Assembly: GCA_001466705.2 (NCBI GenBank)
Contig: LATX02000225.1
Coordinates: forward strand, 248,001 to 312,000
Direction: 5' to 3'
Source of the DNA: Moniliophthora roreri
Taxonomy: Eukaryota; Basidiomycota; Agaricomycetes; Agaricales; Marasmiaceae
DNA length: 64,000 bases
The notes beneath the pieces are model-generated. The model saw only the letters and a list, made by a program, of their open reading frames with translations, did no database searches and was not told the origin of the DNA. How positions within the stretch are numbered: position 1 is the first letter of the stretch; every line of letters begins with the position of its first letter. The position numbers and the translations under genes were made by a program. Of the stretch, positions 12,548-25,708 are shown one piece after another.

Positions 12548-12594
12548 CTATCTCAACTGAAAAAAAATAGTTTAAAGTCATTTTGGGCCAATCA
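12548..12594 (+). repeat. Direct repeat, right copy, next to the GDH fragment
   Basis: The stretch TGGCTATCTCAACTGAAAAA and AGTTTAAAGTCATTTTGG repeats 11041-11086 in the same orientation. See that entry. Confidence 0.55.
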
Positions 12595-12735
12595 TCCCAC
12601 ACGTGAATGTCAAGACAAGTGAAACATGAACTGAAAGGTTGAATAAAATTTTGTAGTTCCTGCATAGAGAAGAGGAAAGAACCAATGTAAAATATATGAG
12701 CTCAACAGATATCATTTCCTCCCCCGATTCAAAGA

Positions 12736-15531
12736 CTAGCAAAGAACTAAAGTATCCCTTGGAATTCCATATGCCCCTGCTGGATGTGGATAAGCTACTG
12801 CATGAGCAATGATATCTTTCTCCTCCATGACTGCCCAGATACCAGACCTAGTGGCATCGACAATGCCAGTCATCATAAGGGAGTACTTGTGATATGGCAC
12901 CTTCTGTTGTTCTCTTATTGGTAAGGGCTTGTGAACCTCAATGAAGAAGAATGTCCGCATCTGGCGGTGGAGAGGCATCTGCCAAATAGAGTATATAAAT
13001 CCAGTGTTTTTGATTGTGTGAGTTTGGTCCTCATAGAATTGGACACAACTGTTGCCTTTGTGCGAAGTGAATGTGCTGAAAGTCTGATCATGAGTGTTGG
13101 TGAAGCTGGTCAACTGTGCTCCAGAGGGTGGAAGAATGAAGGCCCCAAGCATGGATTGAGGATCATTATGAGCCCTTGGCCAAGGGGGCTCCTGAAGATG
13201 AATATAACTGAGTAACTTCTCATACTGCCAGTCCAGCAAGTTCCTGGCATGTTTGAAAAAGTGTGCTTCTTCTAATTCTGTTATGAGTTCATCGTTGGTG
13301 CGTTTTGGACCCGGGAATATAGCACAGAACTGTGATAAGAGTGTAGCCTCACCGTGAATGCTATCCTCCAGGTACCCATCAAAAAGACATCTACGAGCCA
13401 TCTGTTGCAAAATCATGTGATGAAGGTCGTCTGAGGCACAATCAGTCAGTGGGGCAGATAGAGATGAATTACCACTCACACATTCATCGATTTGTCTTGA
13501 TTCCTTGACATAGATAATTTGAATACTCTCCAGGAAATTCACTGAGTTCAGCAAGTGGTCCTCATCGCTTGAGTAAGTCACTGTTATGCATTGCATAATG
13601 ATGATTCGGTTTCCAATGGACTGGGTAGACTTGAGTCAAGGATTCATGATAGCACACATAGTGATGCATGTATTCCTCTGTGTTAGTATTGGAGGTCAAA
13701 TAAGTGGAAATGATATTGGTTGAGGCAACCAAATGACCAAAGTTGTTCAAGATGAGCCTATGGTAGTCTGAAGGTTCCAAATTCCACCAGAACTCGGGGA
13801 GAATCAATGGAAAGATGACAGTGAAAAGGATAAGATAGTCATATGCTTTGAGACTACCATGCTTGGGTTCTCCAAGATTTCCAGGCAGTCGACTCATATA
13901 TGTGGGAAGCGGAACAGTTTGAATACAGGTCCTAATTCTCTCTAGCTGGTCTTTAGAGAATGAGAATGACTGTCTCACAGCATTGACATAAGAAGAATCA
14001 CTGGAAGAGCCAGAGTCACCTGATATAGACAGCGGTGTGTCAGCTCCCAAAGGAGCCATAATTGATGGTATACAGAACTCATCATTCGAATCTGCATCCG
14101 AGGAGGCAGACAGCATTCTGGAATGAGACTGAAACAGGCTTGCACCCACTGGCTGACCGCAAACGGTAGAATGAGAGGAGACTGTAGCAGAAGAGCTGTC
14201 AGAGCAATACTCATGCTCCATGCTCTCTTCATATTCTCTACTCTCCTGTGTCAGTTCCTCAAGTTTGCTATGAATCTCCTCCAAAGTGTCCTTAGCAAAC
14301 TCTTCCTCTGGATCAGAGAGTTCTGCTTCTCTAGAATTCCCTCGAGTGTGTTGTGCATGAAGCCGAGTATGAGGTGGGACACAGGATTCCAATAGGGAAG
14401 ATCATATAACGGTGTCCAGCAAACTCCCATGGCTTTCACTTGGCGTTTGCGATGGGCTTGTGTCGTGTGCCCTTTCCACTTTGCTGCCTGTTCAATCACC
14501 TCTTCGGCGTCTCGCATCTCCCAATTCATGTAATCCAAGCCCTCCCTCTTATTCTCTGTTAATTTGCACCATGAACAGTACATCATTGTGCTGTGACTAA
14601 GAAATCCTGACACTAGTCGGATTGCCAGAAGATCAGTAATCAATGGAACCACAATAACTCTGTGCTCCATTCCAGCGGGGTACCGAAACATGTGAAACAC
14701 CTTTCCACACCAAAGTTTATGTAGAATCTTGACCATGGGCTTCAGGATGTGTGATATGGTGTCCGGATCTGGTTTGTTGGGACCTGGTATGATGCAGAGA
14801 AAAAATGTATTCTTGGGAAGGAACCGCATCTCTGGCAGTGGGTTCATACAGTATAGGATAATGGCCTCACAACTGACCTTCTTTCCTTGCATCTTGTTCT
14901 GGAAAGGATTGAACCAGTCTACGTATAGACTGAAAGTGAGATTGGGAGTATGATTGGGGAATAATGATTGGACTCGATGCCATTCAGGACTTTGCCATAC
15001 ATTTCACATATGCTGACCATTGGTAGCGACTGGAGTATAGAGTGACTCCTCCATAGCATGCTCAATGCTTGGTCATTTCAGGAAATACTCCAGCCACAAC
15101 TTGAAGGACCAGGTGCTGTAGAGGCATCGGAGTACAACTTTTGGCCCTTTCGATGTGTTTCGCAGCATTGTAAGAGGCTCGTTGCAGGATTGAGATCTCA
15201 GTGACTTGTTGTAGTCACAGCGTGAGAGAAGATTGTGAATGTGGAATCACTTGTAACACACTGGGCAGTAGACAGTGCAAGATATTGTTGGCTGAAAGCC
15301 GATGTTGTTCCAAACTGTGCGAATATCAATAGGAATGTCTGGCTCGGAGATGTCAAGGGTATGCCCAATCACAAGAAGATAGAGACCGAATAACTTGAAA
15401 ATGAAGTGAAGAATAAACTTCAATGTAACAAGGACCATGTTCGCAGTTGATTGACTGGCCCCCCCGCAAAGGCTCAACCATGCAACCAAGAGGTAGCACA
15501 TGTCGGTAATGAGTGAAACTTGCGATTCCAT
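12736..15531 (-). CDS. CACTA transposase (Tnp2 / Transposase_21-like), multi-exon or frame-disrupted
   Basis: Minus-strand blocks at 15531-15247, 14892-14251, 14392-13562 and 13596-12736 form one transposase. The N-terminal part (LVAWLSLCGGASQSTANMVL) and the core, with ILYCMNPLPEMRFLPKN, FLCIIPGPNKPDPDTI and YCSWCKLTENKREGLDYMNW, match the Tnp2-like transposases of agaricomycete CACTA elements. The next part keeps the pattern WTPLYDLPYWNPVSHLILGF and MHNTLEGILE. The protein would cut and join the element at its CACTG ends. Neighbouring blocks overlap in different frames by up to about 140 bp, so there are short introns or frameshifts, and activity is doubtful. It is the transposase expected for the TIRs at 9855 and 23693. 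Confidence 0.75.
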
Positions 15532-15919
15532 ATCTAGGAATTGTCAGTGATAATAAATAAGGTGGTGCCCTCGAAACATACCAATGCTAATCCTCTTCTC
15601 TTCTGCAGCCTCTCCCACCACCATTTCCTCCACTGTGCTCCCCCTTAACGAGTTTCACTCCACAGCTGAACTAGCCTGTAGGTCTCTCAATTCATCTGCT
15701 CTTCTGTGTTTGGACTACATGGAATAGCTGACTTCTTGCCCGAAGTATGTTTCCCCATTGTGTTTGAAAGTAAGTGAGCGACATTGTGAACACATGCATA
15801 GCTTGTGTGCCATGGAGCATATGCAGAGCAGGAGAGCGACAAATTCAGAGACTGTGATATACATATGTATGATGCATATATACGTTAAAAAGACAAAGAA
15901 ATAATTCATATGGATTTCA

Positions 15920-18900
15920 TCACTCATTGTCAACATCCATCTTTTCACCATGCGGGTTCTGAGAACAAGGCTTCTTCAGCTTTGACAGGCCAGCATGCTT
16001 CTGATCTTTGTCTTTGTCTTCATCATACCCTTCATCCACATTGGCCCTACGCTTCCCCTTCCCCTTCTCCCCTTTCCCACGATCACGCAGTTTCTTCAGG
16101 AGCATAGCTTGCTTTTGCTGTTCTTCCGTCAATTCTGGTGCGTTCTCCTCATCGCTGCCACAGCCAACCATGTTCTTGAGCTCTTCTGTACTTGGCAGCA
16201 TGTACTTTTTCCAGATATTGTTGCCTTTCCATATCATGAAATCATGCAACGGCATCTTCCTCCAACGTGTAGCCTCCTCTGCATTCCCAAAGAAAACATC
16301 CCACCTCTCAGGAAGGGCGACAGTAGGAACCCTTTCAAGATACTCTTTTTGTAACTCAGAATCCTGTTGGTTGAACCAGTCGGTGTCAAAGTAGTTGATG
16401 GTTGTTTTACTGCTAGAAATACTGGGAATCACTGGATCTATAGGTTCAGCTGGTTCTTTGCACTTGTGTGGCTTTTTTGCACCAGGCCTAAAGCTCTTAT
16501 TCTGCCAGTTACGTTTGTTGATCTCGCGAGCGAATGCTGTCACGCTCTTAGAGCATTCTGGTTTTGACTTGATCAAGTAACACTGCTGCACAGAGTCCCA
16601 TTTGTCCTCGGAGACAGACTGGGGATCGCAGAACAAATTGCAAACCTGGTCAGAAAATCCCTGATACTTAAGGTACGAGAATTGGTCCTCCTGAAGCTGT
16701 AAACATGATGCATGAATAGGTAATCATTCACAACAAATATGATGATTCAAGTTTCAACTTACATTCTTCCGCCTCTTGTAGGTATTCGTCAACCCCAACC
16801 TCTTCTTGAGCTCACCAGGCTTTCTCAACTCAAGGGGATAACTTGCTTTTTCAAGTAGAAATGCACATAGTGGTCATACATTCGTACAAGAAGATCAATA
16901 TTGGTGGCTTGTGATTGGATAGGCTGGAGGTGGTTGTAAGCATGATGCCTGACTGCACTCTGGAAAGTCAAAAGTGTGATGGAGTGGTGGGCATTGTTGT
17001 ATGGCGTATTATAATTCCCAGTGTAGTCAGGCCACCATTGAGTTAGGCCGAAACTAATAACTGTGACCAGACTGTTGAAGAGTTTGTCATCGGCCACATT
17101 GGCGATGTTGCACAAATGAGTGCTGGTGGATTTAGAGCAACCTTCAGATCTGAGTTTGTCAATGTGTTCCCGTATCTCTGTGAGATCTTGCTGGGGTACT
17201 GGACGAGAGAGTCCTTCATAGATATTGTCTCCCTTGAACTTCTCCTCAAATGCGCTGACGAGTGCGGACATGGGAGGGTGGGGAATCACATCTTCTTTGA
17301 AGAATCTAGCGAGGATACGAATATGTGTGATCAATGCCAACTGCGAAGCTGTTAGTATGTACTTGACTATTGCTGTAACTTCTGTAACTTACATTTGTCC
17401 CTGTTGTACTCGCATCACCCAGTCCCCATTTCTTCCTCATTGCCTTTGTAACCTGCAGAAATCCTGGTTTCTTTTTCCGTTTGGCTTTACTGGAAGATGG
17501 TTTACCGTCAACGACGAGAGGCTTGATCTTCCTTCAAACGTTACATTTCAGGCCAGATGGCTTTCCGTTATAGTTGTCATCACCATCACTATCACCACCA
17601 CCATTGTCACCACCGTCACCGGTGGGCTTGCTGCTGCCTCCACTGCTTCCAGCAGGCTTGTTGCCATCAGTAGCACAACTACTCCGACTCCCACTGGCAG
17701 TAGCGCTATTACTAGCAGTGTCACCAGGACTGTGAGGAGAACTAGGCCTTGCTGGTGCTTTACCTTTGCCCTTCAAGCCAAAAGACCCCCTTTCGATGTT
17801 TTCACAAAGACGTCTGACTAGAAGAATTGTTAATAGAGCAGTATACAGAATAATACTGGTTACTTACCACTCCAGGGAGTTCTGGGAAGGGCCTTGAATG
17901 GGTCCCCATCGTCACTGACTGTTTCGACAGTGATTAACACCATGCTCAGTGACTGGAGCGGTACGGAATCTGAATAAGAAACCTACCAGGCTTGGAAGGT
18001 TTTTTTTGTTTCTTTCACAATTCACCCAGCTTTGGAAATGGTGTGTACATATCATCTGAATCCTTGCTGTCAGTGATTTCAACAAGAACTGATATCATGA
18101 TCAATGACCTGAATAAACTCGAAGATCTAAGGATGAAACTAATTACCTGGCTTGGAAGGGCCTTGCTTCCTTGATGATTTATTCAGCCGTGGAAGTGGTG
18201 TGAGTGTATTATCTTCAGTACTCCATTCACTATCTTTGTCACCTCCATTCCCTTCTTCTAATGTGTTTGCTACTTGCTGCATTTCTTCATCTTCACCTTG
18301 CAATTCCTGCAGAAAGAGGGGCTTATCCTCATTTATTGCCATATCCAAATCTTCCTCTTCCTCTTCTCCTTCCTTCTCTTCATCGTCGCTGTCATCACCA
18401 TAATTGTCAACAGCCGCCTCATCATCAATGAAAGGATTTTGAGGCCGACATTTACGCCTCTGAGATTTGGCCCTATCCTTCTGCCTCTCGGCAAAATCAT
18501 GCTCCCACTAAAAGAAAGCATCTGTCTTCTTTCCTGAAGGATTGATTAGCCACTGTTCAGCGGCATCTAGAATGAGAATCATACCTATAACGCTGTTTTT
18601 TACTGCTCTTCCTCTGCCAACAGGTTTCTTCCTGCCTTCAGCCCCTGTTCTCTTTTCTGTGGGCACGTCCCGCAGCTCTTCCATGGTAGAACTCATCTGC
18701 TGTAATGGAGTAGTTGGAGCAGGTGGTGGAGCAGCCATTCCAACGCTAGATGGTTTGTTACCAGGTGTGATAATGGCAGTGGCATCTGCGCTACTACCAG
18801 TAGCTCCGCCAGAGGTAGAGGTAGCCCTGGTATCCGCGGCAGCTTCTGTCACTTGCCTTTTATCTTCAGCGATCCAATTTCAAAGATGTGCAACTGGAAA

Positions 18901-19365
18901 AGAAGACTGTAAGCAAAAAGAAAAAAGAAAAAAAACTGACAAAAACACGCAATGACCAAATACTCACTACTCATAGGATTCACAGGGCCAAGTTCAACAG
19001 GGCCATGTCCCTCATCTGACTCATTGTCAACAGAATGATGTTGGAGCCTGTGAGTATGGGGAGTACACAAATCCTTTTCTGGACGAAAGAATTCCGTGGT
19101 ACCTTGAAATCATTCAATCAGCAAGTGTTTTACTTTTTAATGAGATGTTAAACATACCTAGTCTTCCATACTTTTCCCGAGTTTTCGATTGAACCCTTGG
19201 TCCTCTGGGTTTATCATTCTCGAATCCACCACCTGCCAGAAACCGCTTCAACTCTGTTATGACTTCACCATGCGCCTGGGTGCTTGATTGAGAGGGTGGC
19301 TGGCAAGGAGGCTGTCGAGACAGTGGTGGTGGTGGCGCAGCCAGAGGAGGAGGAGTTGGTGCCAT
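15920..19365 (-). CDS. Accessory gene of the CACTA element, function unknown, multi-exon
   Basis: A chain of minus-strand coding blocks separated by short introns runs from a Pro-rich N-terminus (about 19365-19114, MAPTPPPLAAPPPPLS), through low-complexity Ala/Ser/Thr/Gly blocks (18852-18508, 17776-17534) and an acidic block (18348-18139), to two better-folded parts. These are 17340-16825 (helical; HIRILARFFKEDVIPHPPMS, LLTFQSAVRHHAYNHLQP) and 16636-15920 (WFNQQDSELQKEYLERVPTV, then WKKYMLPSTEELKNM, ending in a Lys-rich, Asp/Glu-rich tail). I do not recognise the family. The charged tail and position within the TIRs suggest a DNA-binding partner of the transposase, but this is inference. Confidence 0.5.
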
Positions 19366-19583
19366 TGCATGAACGTCTCATCAACAGCGAACCTCTTAAA
19401 AGTCTGCCTTCTTTGAGTCTTTGATTGCTTAAAATGAGGCTCCAGCATGTACAAAAAATAATGGGCATGTATAGAATGGCATATGCATGTGTGGAATCCA
19501 TAAATGGCTCAGACAAAGACGTCGCATTTTGAGACAAAGGAATCCACATTTTTAATATAACTTGAGAGCAGGAGCATCAAGGC

Positions 19584-20775
19584 GTTGAAGATGCTCAAAA
19601 ACCTATGCCTCTACTATGAAAACATGAGGCCTGTGGTGCCAAGATACCCCTGAAAAAGGTATATATATAAGTTCTTGATTCTCAGTTTTGTTTGCGAGTT
19701 GGTTCAGCATGGTTCACTGTTACCGCAACGTCAAGAATAATTTCTCAATGTCTTGCTCGGTAGTTCAGAGATGAATGCCTTCAAAACAACTTCTCAGATT
19801 GAGATTGGGTGTTCATTTTGTATAATATTTATAGGTTTATAGTTTTATCAATCACTTCAAAGCAAATACTGGTATCAATGTTCAACCAGAAAACTGCCCA
19901 AAGAATAAACTTCTTCTAAGCAAGAACAAAGGTACCTCTTGTACCTGAATATAGCCCTCTTAGCTATGTTCTGCAATGATTCTCAAGAGGACAAATCTTC
20001 TAGACACTGCTAGCCTGAAACCCTCTCTGATTCACGTCGAAACACCAGACTATACTGATGCACGTCAGTTACCCTCTTAGTAAACTGATACAATATTCTT
20101 CTTATCAGAAAACACACCTCTTGCATTAAAAACTAAGCTCTTCCTAGCTTTTATTTATATCTCTAGTTTGGGTTACAATCTCAGGTCTCAACTAGCCTGT
20201 GCCTCTTGCACAACTAAATAAGCTAGGGCCCGAAGTAGTTGAAAAAATACTGATTGCCAGTAGCTCTTCTACCTGAACAACAACATCATACACTCTGGTA
20301 ATCAGTGGGCAGTATCTCTCCTGCTTTCCACCTACAAAACATGTCCCCTTATATACCCTACAACATAAATAATCTAATATATCTGTCACACATACAAATA
20401 AAACTGAGTCAGGTGATAAATATTATATAAACTGAGCTGTGTTTGGTAATTTCTCTGTCACAGTGTCCAATTGTAGTCAGGCTTCGAAGCCATAATCTCT
20501 TTTATTCTTTTTCTATAATGATTGCACAATCTCCTGACACTAATCGTTTGCAATTTTCTTGATCAAACAGCTCTCCTTCTGACTCTGTTTGAAAATATTA
20601 TACTTCCATGCCACTCCGCATGGTTCCTTCCTTCTCCATCTATCGTCATCTGCTCTGTGGATGCGTAATATGCTTCCATTTCTCCTCTAAAGTGTACGTG
20701 TAAGCTTAGCTGTGCTATCTTCTCGTCATACAGCTTTGTCTTCCACTTTCCTTGATACAGGCACCTTTTTGGTAA
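19584..20775 (-). repeat. LTR-like repeat R, copy 1, nested in the CACTA element
   Basis: The reverse complement of this stretch matches 42988-44158 along its length. On the minus strand it contains a possible LTR start TGTCAGGAGATTGTGCAATC (near 20536), a TATATAAGGGG box and an ATAAATAAAAGC polyadenylation-like signal, in the order expected for U3-R-U5. About 230 bp upstream of TGTCAG are also shared, which would be internal 3' sequence of the parent element. Exact ends and target duplications were not found. Confidence 0.6.
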
Positions 20776-20830
20776 CTGATCATCTATTTCATTCCTCTAA
20801 TTTGATTATCAGTATCTCGAGTATCCCCCA

Positions 20831-23458
20831 ATGAAAGGATCAAGCTATGTGTCAGAGACGTGTACTTACATCAGTATCACAGGCTTGAGGGACAAGTCAA
20901 ACATGTTCGTTGCACTGGCCCTAACAAGTTGGGCATGTTCGTTTACATAACTGTGTTGGATGCGACGGCAGAGTTTGAGCCTCAGGATTTATTGGACAAA
21001 AAGTGAGTAAATTGATTCTATCTTCAAGCCCGACACTGACATGATTGAATAGAACAAAACAACCACTCCTTCTTGCCAGACCGCTGCCTGACCAGTATTG
21101 CCAATTCCACATTGATTCAGATCTTGACAAGATGTACACTGGTCATCTGCCTTGGTTTGGTGTCCATGTTAGAATCACTGCTGGTAACCACAAGGGTCTT
21201 ACTGGAGTTGTCTGAGATATGCAGCGTGTTGAGGAGTTGGGTTCTTATCAAGTGAAAGTGCAGATAGAACTGGACTTGTTCACTGCCCAGGGTAATACCC
21301 TTGAATGGGTTTTCATCAAGGATGTGCTAGTGGTGAAGACAGGGCAACCTATCTATGCTTTCTGGCTGATTCTCAAGAGCTCGATCTTCTACTCTTCCCA
21401 AGAGGATCTCATCCCACTTCAGTGTCGACTGCAGCAAACTGCACTTCCTGAGGCCCAGAGTAATGTAGTCATGGAGACACTGGAAACAGCAGACCCTTGG
21501 GATCTCTGGGATCCTCATCAAAAGGAGCCTCCACACAATCCAGTGTCCATGTCTACTGGATCCATGTCACCTTCTAGAAACCATCATGCCATTTGGAATC
21601 ACATTTTCAGCCAAGCTCCTAACATATTGGTATTGGGAGACAAAGATACTGAAGCACCACTAACTCCTCAAGCCATAGAAGGTGATCGCAGAAACACTTA
21701 CCAACTCGACAATACCCACCTCTGGAATAGGGCTACACTCCCAACGACTGCACGGGTCTTCACAGGCGACGAATACATGTCTCCACCTCCCACTCCACCT
21801 TGTCTATTGCCCTCACCACCCTCACTGCTCTCACCTCCTCTTCCTGTAGCCTCCTCCTCTGCTGCCTCTATGCTCTAGCATTGGTGTCTTCATCCAAATC
21901 TGGTCAATAGGTTAATTCAGGTCAAGTTTGCAGACCTGCCTAAACCAACTTACATTCAGACAACGAAATGACCAATGGGCACTATCATACCTATGCAAAA
22001 GAAAGGCGGGCTGTGGCAAGATACATTGCCTTCTTCAGTGGAAAAATTGCCTGTCAGGACTTTCACTAACCAGTCTCTCATGGTGATCATTGACGGCAAT
22101 GAGGAGCACATCGGAAAGTTGGTACAAGGTATCTATTACTTCTACAACGGTAGTAAAGCTAAGGGGAAGAAGTGGTGGATTGTTGTTACTGTTAACCCCA
22201 AAATGACATGGATGCCAGCTNTGGAGTTGTCTGAGATATGCAGCGTGTTGAGGAGTTGGGTTCTTATCAAGTGAAAGTGCAGATAGAACTGGACTTGTTC
22301 ACTGCCCAGGGTAATACCCTTGAATGGGTTTTCATCAAGGATGTGCTAGTGGTGAAGACAGGGCAACCTATCTATGCTTTCTGGCTGATTCTCAAGAGCT
22401 CGATCTTCTACTCTTCCCAAGAGGATCTCATCCCACTTCAGTGTCGACTGCAGCAAACTGCACTTCCTGAGGCCCAGAGTAATGTAGTCATGGAGACACT
22501 GGAAACAGCAGACCCTTGGGATCTCTGGGATCCTCATCAAAAGGAGCCTCCACACAATCCAGTGTCCATGTCTACTGGATCCATGTCACCTTCTAGAAAC
22601 CATCATGCCATTTGGAATCACATTTTCAGCCAAGCTCCTAACATATTGGTATTGGGAGACAAAGATACTGAAGCACCACTAACTCCTCAAGCCATAGAAG
22701 GTGATCGCAGAAACACTTACCAACTCGACAATACCCACCTCTGGAATAGGGCTACACTCCCAACGACTGCACGGGTCTTCACAGGCGACGAATACATGTC
22801 TCCACCTCCCACTCCACCTTGTCTATTGCCCTCACCACCCTCACTGCTCTCACCTCCTCTTCCTGTAGCCTCCTCCTCTGCTGCCTCTATGCTCTAGCAT
22901 TGGTGTCTTCATCCAAATCTGGTCAATAGGTTAATTCAGGTCAAGTTTGCAGACCTGCCTAAACCAACTTACATTCAGACAACGAAATGACCAATGGGCA
23001 CTATCATACCTATGCAAAAGAAAGGCGGGCTGTGGCAAGATACATTGCCTTCTTCAGTGGAAAAATTGCCTGTCAGGACTTTCACTAACCAGTCTCTCAT
23101 GGTGATCATTGACGGCAATGAGGAGCACATCGGAAAGTTGGTACAAGGTATCTATTACTTCTACAACGGTAGTAAAGCTAAGGGGAAGAAGTGGTGGATT
23201 GTTGTTACTGTTAACCCCAAAATGACATGGATGCCAGCTGAGGCTCCAGAACTGCTCGATGTTGACCTGAATAATCTGGCACTCACTGAGGACACATCGG
23301 AGGCCAAGGCTAATGCAAAGACAACGTTCAACACACTTCGCTCTGCAGCACGGATGCAACCTCCAGAAGTCAGACACACATATGATGGAGACAGTGCTGT
23401 TTTGTATTTCTGTGATCAGCAGCTATGTGCCCTGGTGGGGAATAATGGGACATTCTAG
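20831..23458 (+). CDS. KOW-motif protein gene carried by the CACTA element
   Basis: Plus-strand blocks include 20840-21003 (DVYLHQYHRLEGQVKHVRCT, LGMFVYITVLDATAEFEPQD), then, after a GTGAGT...AATAG intron, LLARPLPDQYCQFHIDSDLD and WFGVHVRITAGNHKGLTGVV, a KOW-type motif as found in SPT5/NusG proteins. The next residue is a TGA where Arg is expected. A VKTGQ segment, a Ser/Pro-rich linker (to 21878) and a C-terminal block (22994-23458 in assembled coordinates, EEHIGKLVQGIYYFYNGSKA) follow. The assembled gene is interrupted by the gap at 22221 and an exact repeat of 21203-22220. KOW motifs bind RNA or protein; a role beside the transposase is inference. The start is approximate. Confidence 0.55.
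21203..22220 (+). repeat. Segment repeated exactly after the gap (probable assembly artefact)
   Basis: Bases 21203-22220 appear again at 22222-23239 with a single N at 22221 between them. The encoded peptides are identical in both. This is what unmerged contig overlap looks like; a true recent tandem duplication is less likely. Confidence 0.85.
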
Positions 23459-23550
23459 ACATATCTAATCTGTATATTCTTGATCATGGAACAATTTTTA
23501 TATTTGATCTTACATCTGGGAAATTCTGGAAAATTATGAATTCTGGGTAA

Positions 23551-23693
23551 TTGAGTATAAACTAAAGTTTTTATCATAAATTACATTCGTGAGGCAGCCA
23601 CAAGGCAGACCGGGGCATAAAGCAGGGTGCTACTGCTGTGCTACTGCCTTTGCAGAAGTCAGTGGGCTACTGCCCTGGTGGATGCGTCCAGTG
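23551..23693 (-). repeat. Right terminal inverted repeat of the CACTA element
   Basis: Read on the minus strand it begins CACTGGACGC and matches 9855-9997 to the shared TTTATACTCAA at the inner end. It is followed by TAC, the target duplication. Confidence 0.85.
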
Positions 23694-23712
23694 TACACTT
23701 CAAACTGTATCC

Positions 23713-25700
23713 TTCACATCTTAAAATTCTGTCAGCCTCCCCATTATGAGTGTACATCTGCCAGAAACAAATCATAAGACCAACAGAATAAAGTTGTTAC
23801 CTTGCTTTTGGAGAAGTGACAGCTATATCTCAGTAATATGCTGGAATCAACAGAGTTTTATGACCTTATTCATAAAGAAACAAGGGACTTCCCATTAATG
23901 ACATCAGATTGGATCAAACATGTTGGAGCACTGGGAGAGTGGATGGAAAGGGAGGAGGGTTTCTGCCCTAAGGTAGTTTTTGACAGGATTTTTTGCAGTC
24001 AAAATCTCCCACACTTTTACTAATTCTCTGAAAAGCCTCCTGCATATACTGATGCCTCAAAGACTCCGTCAGCAATGGGCCAGCCCAGTTCAGAGTGAGT
24101 GGATTCCAATGCAATGCAAGTTGATTCTAATCTGCACTATAGCCCCATTTCCTCTAGTGCAAGCATTGATCCATGAGTGATTATCGTTCACAACAATCAA
24201 GTAATTCGTCTGGGGAGATGCTCTTTCATGGCTGGGCTGGAACTCCAGGAATATGCAGTAACGTCAATCACACCTGCTGAAACATGCCCCTCCAAATTTG
24301 CAAGGTATTTTTACACCTGTCAAAATCCCGTCATCCAGTCCTGTTTGGAAGGACTTCCTATTCTTGACACCTGGGACTTCCAGCCTGGGGAACTTGTGCA
24401 GGCAGTTGCCTATGCACCAAAGCCAGGCATGTCAGGAGTGACTGATACACTTGCATGCTATGCTGCACTTTGCCAGATACACTATCTGGAACGCATGCAA
24501 GGTCATCAGGATATTACTGGTGCTTGTGAGGCTGACATCCTAGCATCGGTGAGAGAGTGGGCACAAGAGGTTGCTGACTCCATCATGACCTCTTACTTCA
24601 ACCAGAATGCGAGGGAAGAGTACTTCAGGTCTAGAACAGCATCTAGACCAGGACTCTTGTGAGAAATGGAGACATACCCAGAGGATCAGCCAATGCCTTA
24701 CACCTAGTGTGATCCTTGGTTCTTCACTCTTCACGAGACCCCCATCTGCTACTGGCATGAACAACAAAAGTTGCAGGAGTCAGGGAAACTTTCACCTTTG
24801 GAGGATTCAAAACATACTGTTGTCATTCTTCATTCTGTGGTTGGTGGAGATGTGATTGGTTGTGTGCAGAGAACCTCAAAGGGAAGGGTCCACATACTGT
24901 TTGATGACAAGGTAACAGTAGCGATCAATCCACATTCACTGCAGAAGGTGTTTTGAACAGGTGATCTTGTACAACTCTTGCATTCTGGTCATGCAGATGC
25001 AGTTGCAAAGATTCAGCAGAGACAGAGCAACATTCCCCTGTATGCTCTTTTCATTGGTGTGGATCATTCTATTGTTAGTCTCAAAGTCACTGCTGACAAA
25101 ATGGTGAGCAATTCATGATATTATAGCTTCAGTGATCTGAATATATCTAGGTGTTTATCGCACATTGCAATATGTTGAGTTGGGTGGAAGCAATCAGTTT
25201 GGATGCAACTATGCTTCCTATGACAGAGAGTATGTCACAAGTTCAACCTACCTTCATACAGCAGAATGTGCCATCAGAGTCACTTATGACTGGGAGAGCC
25301 CCATAGATCAGGATGCTGGTCCGAATTACGAGGACTGGGATGAAAGGTCTAGCATTCGAGGTCGAAGATGGCTACCAAGATCCAGATGCTCCTAGTGGGC
25401 TGATGATTTTGGTAAAACAGGCTCACCTAGGCCAGATATATGAGAAACGATTGGATTACAGTCATGTACAACAACACGTGTAAGTGCCAAAGGTGTTCAT
25501 GGATTGTAGCTATTCATGTCCAAGTATTATATCTAATCTGTTTCTTCCAATTTCCAAAAATCTGGCATGGCAACTTTGACCTGGCTTCAAAGCAGAGTAT
25601 ACCAATGAGGAGAAGGTGTGCTTTGCCAAGGTTGGCAAGTCAATTTTGTTGCATCACAGAACTGTTGTCCCTGACAGTATCGTTGATGCAGACTTGTGAG
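23713..25700 (+). CDS. Continuation of the unknown-function gene split by the CACTA element
   Basis: Right of the transposon the plus strand resumes with a plausible acceptor (CTGTCAG near 23735) and PPHYECTSARNKS. A second diverged copy of the module seen before the insertion follows (23790-23973), with one in-frame TGA, then a GTAGTT intron. Further blocks are 24177-24662 (YAVTSITPAETCPSKFARYF, YAPKPGMSGVTDTLACYAAL), 24780-24956 (VVGGDVIGCVQRTSKGRVHI, an SH3-like or KOW-like stretch) and 25165-25395 (LQYVELGGSNQFGCNYASYD). I do not recognise the whole protein. Several stops (for example at 24660 and 24954) show decay or unassigned introns. Confidence 0.45.
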
Positions 25701-25708
25701 CAGAGAAC

